DNA of 64,000 bases from Diadema setosum (lineage: Eukaryota > Echinodermata > Echinoidea > Diadematoida > Diadematidae), in NCBI RefSeq assembly GCF_964275005.1, contig NC_092688.1, forward strand, positions 21,705,903 through 21,769,902, in the 5' to 3' direction. Positions 56,674 through 64,000 of this stretch are shown one piece after another. The notes beneath the pieces were generated by a model. That model did not search any database. It was not told the DNA's origin and was given only the letters and a program-made list of their open reading frames with translations. The stretch's first letter is position 1, and every line of letters begins with the position of its first letter. The position numbers and the translations under genes were made by a program.

Positions 56674-57750
56674 CTACGTGGAAACAGAATAGATAATGGT
56701 GGTTATTTGCTTCATACCCAACCGTCATGGAGTTCAGTTGGAAGCAGTATAAGATCGATCCATGGTCGGTCCATCGTGTTGGTATAGTGTTATGTAATGG
56801 ATCAGTAAGAACAAGGCATACGGATTTCAAGAGCAACATAATGAACCCTTATGCAGCATACGGTGTTGTTTCCTTATAGCTTTATTTCTTTACAAGGATT
56901 TTTTTTCAATATTTTTTTCTTTTTATTATGCATACCTGTTAAAGCATGCCACGGACACAATCATACGACATGTATTTGCATGAAGATATATGTAAATAAA
57001 GCTGATGATGAGGATGACCCACAGCATTAGAGCCAATTGAGGGTATCACTAATACGTAGGTGCCTTACGCAGAGCAGCGTTTTAGATGCATTATGGGATA
57101 GCTCATGGGACAGACTTGCCCCGGTTTTGGCTGCACATGCACTTACATCACGCTCTGTCTTTATAAAGACGTATTTTTTTTTGTTGTTGAAGATTTCTTC
57201 GCTTTCCATCATGTGACCAGCACATTGAAGCCTTGCAGTATTGAACCATGGCTCTAGTGACCGCAAATCAGTAAAGCTTAGACACTTTCAACTTGTTTAA
57301 GCTGAATTATAGCCAAGAAAAAAGGGCTAACAACGGAAAAGCAGACAAAGAACTCCATTGAATCGTACGGGAACTGCGACTCGCGTGAGACAACCGGAAG
57401 CGAACAAGGGACCCAGGAATCCCACAGTGCACCCGTGACAGAGCTCTTCAGCTTGCCCATGAGTTTTTTACGTCAATGGGGATAGCGAGAATTATATCTG
57501 TGTGATGCGCCTTGAACAAGGCTAATACCAATAAAAGAGGTCCGCAGAAAGTTATCGCTCTCAGATCAAGACATGGCTTCCCAATCGTGGTCTTTTGCAA
57601 CATTGTTGTGATGGTTTGGGTGCGATCTGCCTGGAATGGAGCGGAACATTTTGATTGTCATGATGTAGTGATTGGGTTGAGTCGTGACAAATTGGGACCT
57701 TGTCCGGGAAAATGAACAAGCAAGCCGCTTTTTTTCGCATGTTCCATGCG
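56674..57750. other. Upstream of the copy B WSC exon, no further exon seen
   Basis: Intron or LINE 5' flank. I found no convincing SRCR or signal-peptide exon. The exact 5' end of the LINE that follows is not visible. Confidence 0.4.
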
Positions 57751-57754
57751 GATT

Positions 57755-58240
57755 GTGGTGAGGACTCTCACGTTTGCTTGTACACGTTTGCTGTAAGTAC
57801 GTAGTGTATAGCGTCGATGGTGTATAGGCTCATGACGTATAGGGCGTATGCATATTGCTTGCATGTAGGTTCTGATACTGATAGGCCTCTTGCGTTTTGA
57901 TGAGGATTCTCACGTTTGGTTGTGCACGATTTTTGTTGCATAGGCTTTGGCAGTCTTTGACTGTGTTTGTAATTATATAGACTACGTTTTGTGTGAAGGC
58001 CTGGTGCAGGTTTTGGTGAGGATTCTCACGTTTGGTTGTACACGTTGTGTGTAACATTTATGTTGCATAGGCTTTGGCAGTCATTAACTGTGTTTGTAGT
58101 TATATAGATCTAGACTACGTTTTGTGTGAAGGCCAAGAGCAGATTTTGGTGAGGACTCTCACGTTTTCCAACGTTCGTCGTTTTCGCATGAAGGTCTTGT
58201 GTAGACTTATTTGGGTGAAGATTTTCACGCTCAGTTGTGA
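57755..58240 (+). repeat. LINE 5' UTR tandem repeats, about 115-145 bp
   Basis: GAGGA(C/T)TCTCACGTTT recurs near 57760, 57902, 58018 and 58151, with a degenerate copy near 58215. Units share GCATAGGCTTTGGCAGTC and GACTACGTTTTGTGTGAAGG. 5' UTR repeats are common in L1-type elements and can carry promoter activity (known for the family; inferred here). Confidence 0.75.
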
Positions 58241-59010
58241 GCGAACGTTGATATTGCATATTAGGCTCGCACGTGTTTTGTAGTCGCAGACGGCCGGTCT
58301 AGCGAGTCGTCCGTGTGTAGGGCTAGAGCAGTTTGTGAGTGTGCGTATGTGCGTATGCTGGATGTGTAGGTGTGGGGGCTTGCTTACACATTGGCTACGG
58401 GTCACGCCGAATTTTCTGGATGGTTAGCCTCGGTTAAAGGCTTTGGTATATCTTCCTTGGTAAGGCTAACCTTTTACACATCCACATAGCACAATCGTGC
58501 TATGTGGTCGTTTGTATTGAGTGTATATACTCATTTGATGTCTCTAGATCACATGCTTATGTGATGCAGTGGTGTTCTGGGGGGCGTTTCATCAACGAGT
58601 TCGTCGGAGGTTTTCACCGACGAATTTGCTATCAGCCAATCAGACGCAAGGATTTCAGTAGCTTTTAACAGTTGTCAGTGTAAATCACTGACAAAAAGTT
58701 TCATGAAACGGTCCCCTGATTATATGCCTTATTCGAAGGCTTAGGGATTACGTTGTTTTCTGTTTATCGCGGGAAATTTTTGCCTGTTCTGCGTGTGTGA
58801 CTGGGTTCATGTGGACATGTATGCTCTTACATAGTGCATTCTTTTTGTGAAGGCTTTGTAGTTTTGTGAGGAATTGTGACTTCTTGCAAGTTTTGATTTT
58901 GGGGAATCCAAGATGGCGCTGTGCGGTTAGGACGTGCCTGAGTGGTACGGAGGCATTAGGAGGAAATAAAATTGCAGCTCATTTCGCCTATTACAGTTTG
59001 AAAAGTCAAA

Positions 59011-60003
59011 ATGACATCGAGAAAAAGGATCTTAGACCAAGGAGTCGTTACAATCTCCTATTATTTCAAGGAAAAGGAGGATTCTGACCATAAGATGGAT
59101 TTTAGCGACGCTACTACGGAGAAGGCTACGCAAGAGCACAGTGACAGTGATAATGCACACGGCTTAACTGACTCTGCAGTGCACACGGTAGTGAATCCAC
59201 TTCACCGAGATCTGGAGGGAACCAGCCCGGGCGCGTCGGCGGAATCACCTCCACGCTCCTCGCTTGAGAAAAAACGACGAGTAGACGGGGAGAAGTCAAC
59301 CACAGATGAACTACTCGCGACCCTTATCCACAAGATAGACGAAATGAACTCCAATCTCACATCAAGGTTGGACACAGCTCTTGGTAAGATTGAAACAAAT
59401 GAGAAAGAAATCAGTAACTTGAAAGAGGAGCAAGAGTCGTGCCGTTTTGATATCAAACAGTTACAGGACCAAGTAAACAAGCAAGAAAAGGAGAATATGA
59501 AATTGAGAGAGCGTCTTGTTGACCTCACTGCGAGAGAGATGAGGAATACGGCTGTGTTTTACGGGTTTCCCGAAGGTGCTGAAAACGCTGGGAAGTGTGA
59601 GCAATTGATCAAAGAATTTGCCAAGTCAAATATGCAAATGGAAGGTGAAGTGAGCATTGAAAGAGCTCATCGCACAGGCCGCATCAGGCCAAAACCCGGC
59701 CCTCCTCGCCCAGTTGTGGTAGCTTTCAGTAGATACACAACCAGACAAACAGTGATCAGCAGTGCCCGCAGATATTTGAAGGAGAGGCCTTTTCAGCACA
59801 ACGGAAAGGATCACCAGATATTTGTCGATGAGATGCTGCCGGTGGAAGTGCGAGAAAGCAGGAGGAAATTGCTGCCACTGAAACGAAAGCTGAAAGAGGA
59901 GGACCCAAAGCGAAAGGTGTACTTCAAATATCCGGCGCGATTGTTTTACAGGGAGACTGAGAGCGGAAAAGAAGTGGAGTACAAGGAGCACACCACAAGA
60001 TAG
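59011..60003 (+). CDS. LINE ORF1 protein (coiled coil + RRM-like)
   Basis: 330 codons, intact. A charged N-terminus with Ser/Asp-rich stretches is followed by a predicted coiled coil at about residues 105-170 (TNEKEISNLKEEQESC, LQDQVNKQEKENMKLRERL). An L1-type RRM-like domain begins at NTAVFYGFPEGAE and includes IERAHRTGR and PRPVVVAFSRY, a highly diagnostic Transposase_22 (L1 ORF1p) pattern. The C-terminal domain ends KRKVYFKYPARLF. ORF1p binds the element RNA and acts as a trimer in L1. The start at 59011 is the first Met in this frame; the Met at about 59095 is an alternative. Confidence 0.85.
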   Translation: MTSRKRILDQGVVTISYYFKEKEDSDHKMDFSDATTEKATQEHSDSDNAHGLTDSAVHTVVNPLHRDLEGTSPGASAESPPRSSLEKKRRVDGEKSTTDELLATLIHKIDEMNSNLTSRLDTALGKIETNEKEISNLKEEQESCRFDIKQLQDQVNKQEKENMKLRERLVDLTAREMRNTAVFYGFPEGAENAGKCEQLIKEFAKSNMQMEGEVSIERAHRTGRIRPKPGPPRPVVVAFSRYTTRQTVISSARRYLKERPFQHNGKDHQIFVDEMLPVEVRESRRKLLPLKRKLKEEDPKRKVYFKYPARLFYRETESGKEVEYKEHTTR

Positions 60004-60382
60004 AATGGATATTGGCAGTTTGCTTTTGCACAGTAGACAATGGTCTAACAAAATACGGCATACTTTGAAAAGCTCTTGACACGACAGCCATAGCTCAGCA
60101 GTCAGCACCCTGTCATGCCAGCAGTATATTAACAGTTGATATCTCCGAAGACAAGATACACTATCCATGTGATTAAGTGGTAGGGAAAATTATTTGTTTT
60201 TGCCAACCTGAGGAAAAAATAACTGTGAAGATGCCCAGGGGCACTTTGATTCCTTGTGATCATGTTTTACTCGATTTCATGCAAATTGTATGTGTGTTTT
60301 TTTCATTGCCAATGTTTTGTTGTCTGTTTTGTCTTGATCATGGTGAGTCATAAGAATTTTCAAGGTTACCTACTTGTGAAAT
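60004..60382 (+). other. ORF1-ORF2 spacer of the LINE
   Basis: 379 bp with stops in the ORF2 frame. Nothing recognised. ORF2 would need reinitiation or an unconventional start. Confidence 0.6.
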
Positions 60383-63300
60383 ATGTATATGGATCTGAAG
60401 TTAATGACCCATAATGTTAATGGGTTAGGGGACTTTAAAGCCAGGAAAAAATACTTTTGTTTTTTATCCAAATTAAAAAAGGATATTATTTTATTACAGG
60501 AAACCCATTCGACTGATAAGGATGAAAGTTTATGGAAAAACCAATTAAGAGCCGATATTGTATTCAGTCATGGAACCTCCTCTAGTAGGGGAGTGTGTAT
60601 CATATTTCGGAAAACCCCACATATGAAATTGACAGAGACAGTGAAAGATTCTAACGGGAGATTTTTGCTGGTTAAAATGGAAGTATATGGAAAAAAAATG
60701 ATATGTAATGTATATGCACCAAATAATGAAAAAGACGACATGCATTTTTTTAAAGCTGTAGACTTGACTATACAAGAATATTATGATGCGGAACAGACAA
60801 TATTGATAGGGGGAGATTTTAATTTTATTCAAAATTTGGCACTGGACCGAGAGGGCGGTAATATGAAGTCCACTTGGAAGCACTCTTGTGAAATAATAGA
60901 AAATATTAAAAACGTTTATCATGTAATAGATATCTGGAGAGACAAGAACCCGTTATTAAGACGATTTACTTGGAGACGCTCCAATCCTTGTGTTCAGTCA
61001 AGACTGGATTTCTGGTTAATCCATGAGTCTGTACAAAATATGGTGACAGATTGTGATATGGTCCCCTGTGTTTTGTCAGATCATGATTTTGTGAATTTAC
61101 ATCTGAGAATTAAAGAGTACACTGTGGGCCCATCTTATTGGAAGTTTAATAACAGCTTACTTAATGATGTCGAGTATGTTGAAAATTTAAAGGGACATTA
61201 TGAGATGTGGGTAAATGAATGGGAAGATAAAAATGATAAAGGAAAATTATGGGATTGGTTAAAATTCAAAATACGAGAATTTACAATCACATTTTCTAAA
61301 AGGAAGAAAAATATAAAAGAAATTAGAAGAAAAGAATTAGAACAAGAATTGAAAATAATAAATGACATGGACCCGACAGAAATGAATGAGCAAAAATGGG
61401 AAAAGAAAGACAAAATTGAACAGGAACTTAACTGCATGTACAACTATTTAGCAGAGGGGGCCATATTACGTTCAAGATGTACCTGGTACGAGAAAGGAGA
61501 GAAGAGTACAAAATATTTTTTATCATTGGAAAAGACACAAGCACAGAGTACAAACATAGATGTATTAGATACAGGTGAGGAACTTCTTGAACATCCCCAT
61601 CATATACGAAATTTTGTGATGAAATCTTTTGGTAAACAGTTTGAAAATAGGGATACAGTGTCTGACAAAGTGAGTTATGATTATATAAAAAGTTCCTGCT
61701 TAAAACACCTCACGGAAGATGAAAAGGCCTCTTGTGAAGGTCTGATAACACATGAAGAGGCAAGGGAAGTCCTCCTTGGGATGTCAAAAAATAAAACACC
61801 TGGTAATGATGGCTTATCGGTGGAATTTTATGAGACATTTTGGTCTTTGATTTCTAAAGAACTAATAGGATCATTTAACCATGCTTTTGAAAAAGGAAGT
61901 ATGTCCGTGTCACAGAGGCAAGGAATAATTAAATTGATTCCTAAATCCAATAAAGATAAGAGATTATTGGGTAATTGGCGACCAATCACCTTAATAAATG
62001 TGGATGCAAAGATACTTTCTAAATGTCTAGCGAAACGTATGTCCAAAATTATTGGTAATTTGATAAATCCTCAGCAAACAGCATTTATTAAAGGCAGATA
62101 TATAGGTGAAGGTATAAGACTGATTTCAGATTTAATGTTTTATGCAGATGCCAACAATGTATCTGGAATTGTGTTAGCATTAGATCTCACCAAAGCATTT
62201 GATTCACTCAGTCATAGGTATTTACTACAGTGTTTAGAATGTCTTAATTTTGGTCCGTCAATGATACAATGGGTGAGAACATTGCATGCAGGTATAAATA
62301 GCTGTGTATTGATAAATGGCTTTACCACTGGTTATTTTGAAATTGGAAGGGGTGTTCGCCAAGGCGACCCCCTTGCCCCCCTTTTATTCATATTAGGGCT
62401 CGAGATATATTTAATGAGATTGTTAAATAATCCAAAAATCATTGGAATGGAGATGATCGGAAAACAGATTAAATATACAGCTTACGCTGATGATATAACA
62501 TGAGCTTACGCTGATGATATAACATGTTTTTGTAAGGATACAGAATCATTATCAGTATTATTAGAAAGCTTTCAAGAATTTTCTGATATATCAGGCCTTT
62601 GCCTCAACCGAAGCAAATCAGAAGGAATGTGGATAGGAAGTGATAGACTATCAAAAGAAAAGCCACAGATGATAAAGTGGTCAGACAATGGTCTTAGAAT
62701 TCTTGGAATTTGGTTTTCATATGACAAAAAAGAAGCAATCCGAAGAAACTTTGAAGATCGATTGGGTGAGATTAAGAGAACATTTTCTATGTGGAAAACT
62801 CGTAATTTAACGTTAATTGGTAAAATTCAAATTTTGAAAACATTTATTATGTCTAAAATAATTTATTTGATGTCAAATATTGAAATTCCTCAAGATTTTG
62901 TGAAAGAAGTAGAGAAGTTAATGTTTTCCTTTTTATGGAATGGCCCAGATAAGATTTCAAGGTCAACTATGTATGCACAATATGCTGAGGGTGGTCTCAA
63001 ATTCCCCAATTTACAATGTATGATTGATACGCAGTTAATTAAGTGGGTTAAAAGATATTATGGAAATCGTAACCATCAATGGGTGCTATTGGGAGATTAT
63101 TTCTTAAAAAGGCTTGGTGGAATTCTAGTGTTCCAAAGTAATTATTCCCTTGAAACTATTGATAAGAGGGGTATCCCTCCATTTTATGAGAATATTCTAC
63201 GAATATGGTTAAAGACAAACATACATGAGGATTTTATTGGTGATGAAAATAGCCAAGCAGACATCCTACAACAACCAGTATGGAATAACCAGAATATTTT

Positions 63301-64000
63301 GATTGATAAGCACTCAATATTCTGCAGACCGTTTTTTGAAGCAGGTTTATGTTATATATATCAACTATTTAGTATTGATGGACGGCTCATTGATTTTGAA
63401 TTTTGGTTAAGGAAAGGAGTGCCAAGCAAATATAATATGATGTATATGGCAATTGTATACTCTGTTAAAAAATACTCGAAATGTTCCTTCAATACACTCC
63501 TATTGGAGATGTTTTGGAAAGAAGAAGTGGCTCAAAAACAAAAGGATCTTATTATCTCACAGTTACAAGATGTGAAATCAAAACCAATATATGAGGAATT
63601 TTTAAAAGAGATTAAATCAAGACCTGTTTGTGAAACAGTTTTTGCTGGCAAGTATGGAATTCAACCAGAAGATTGGACACAAATATATATGTTGCCATTT
63701 ACATGTACAATTGAAGTAAAATTGAGAGAATTTCAGTTCAAATTGTCGCATAATATACTTTACACAAATGAAAGATTGTTTAAGATGAAAATATCAGAAT
63801 CAGAGTTGTGTACGCTTTGTAAGTCATGTGCTGAGACCCCTGTACATTTGTTTTTTTTTTATTGTAAAGCTGCCAAAGAATTACTTCAAAAATTTGTGGA
63901 TGAAATTGGTACGATCTTTCATGTCAAATTAGAGGATTGTACAAGAGTTAGAGTAATGTTTGGATTCATCAAAGACTGGAAAGGGCCCCACAGGAATTTA
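60383..64000 (+). pseudogene. LINE ORF2 (endonuclease-RT), one in-frame stop, incomplete at window edge
   Basis: The endonuclease has THNVNGLGDF, LLQETHS, GGDFNF, RLDFWLI and LSDHDF, covering the Asn, Glu, Asp and His of the AP-type active site. RT has KTPGNDGLSVEFYE, NWRPITLINVDAK, ALDLTKAFDSLSH (first catalytic Asp), RGVRQGDPLAPLLFIL and YADD (catalytic pair). At 62479-62526 a 24-bp unit is present twice; it duplicates AYADDIT and creates TGA at 62501-62503. The frame then stays open to the window end, including LRILGIWFS, SFLWNGPDKISRSTM, GGLKFPNL and a C-terminal zinc-finger-like CTLCKSCAETPVHLFFFYC. Without the duplication this would be one continuous frame of over 1190 codons. Confidence 0.85.
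62479..62526 (+). repeat. 24-bp exact tandem duplication over the RT YADD motif
   Basis: AGCTTACGCTGATGATATAA plus CATG occurs twice head to tail. Length is a multiple of three, but the junction codon becomes TGA. Confidence 0.95.

Larger units (their letters stand above)
57755..64000 (+). mobile_element. Tx1/L1-like LINE, young, cut by window edge
   Basis: A 5' UTR with tandem repeats, ORF1 (59011-60003) and ORF2 (from 60383) on the plus strand, with 379 bp between them. ORF1 has the coiled-coil plus RRM-like L1 plan; ORF2 starts with an AP-type endonuclease and then RT. Only one coding defect was seen, a 24-bp duplication in ORF2, so insertion is probably recent. The 3' end is outside the window. 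The 5' start is a guess from the first repeat. Confidence 0.85.

Noticed and set aside
59202-60168. Minus-strand frames opposite LINE ORF1
   Set aside because: Shadows of the strong plus-strand ORF1.

Overview
The window looks like a piece of an invertebrate deuterostome genome, most likely an echinoderm such as a sea urchin. That is inference from style, not an identification: intron-rich genes combining SRCR, WSC and CCP (sushi) domains, vertebrate-type TTAGGG repeats, a PIF/Harbinger transposon, L2/CR1-like and Tx1/L1-like LINEs, a Gypsy-type LTR element with an unusual gene order, and many microsatellites and MITEs. No bacterial-style genes, rRNA, intact tRNA genes or CRISPR arrays were seen.

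The host content is two tandem, paralogous receptor-like genes on the minus strand. Copy A (exons between 10624 and 1315) reads SRCR (two exons), WSC, CCP, two Ser/Thr-rich stalk mini-exons, a transmembrane exon and two tyrosine-rich cytoplasmic exons. Copy B (56673 down to 32846) reads WSC, CCP, five alternating pairs of the same stalk mini-exons, a transmembrane exon and one large cytoplasmic exon. That last exon ends in tandem Tyr-x-x-Val repeats and also carries ITIM-like and Grb2-like motifs. Every extracellular exon I could bound except one is phase 1-1, so modules can be added or skipped without breaking the frame. Copy A appears degenerate at its 3' end, with a lost splice acceptor before the transmembrane exon and an in-frame stop in the tail. 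Copy B is the better candidate for a working gene. The first exons of both genes were not found.

The rest is mobile DNA. 1-1005: 3' end of an L2/CR1-like LINE. 3694-4705: solo LTR in an intron of copy A. 8652-9818: decayed inverted-repeat element. 14068-24119: a nest in which a foldback element carries an 8.1 kb insert, itself holding a 6.8 kb two-gene PIF/Harbinger transposon (15026-21813). 25230-25660: LINE fragment. 27537-29544: region with clustered CGACAATTTGTG motifs at both ends. 30133-30698 and 36540-36802: MITEs. 38696-40888: hAT-like non-autonomous element with 480-bp internal repeats. 43299-51512: very young Gypsy-type element with two 1636-bp LTRs, inserted 36 bp from a splice acceptor of copy B. 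52400-56090: inverted-repeat element holding two inverted copies of a small element filled with telomere-like repeat. About 57750-64000: a young Tx1/L1-like LINE running off the right edge.

The most unusual points are the stalk mini-exon array with its tyrosine-repeat tail, the paired telomere-repeat elements, the integrase-before-reverse-transcriptase order of the Gypsy element, a 40-bp palindrome whose core is shared by the Harbinger and the foldback element around it, and a 24-bp duplication of the LINE's catalytic YADD region. All splice sites, exon lengths and repeat periods were read by eye.
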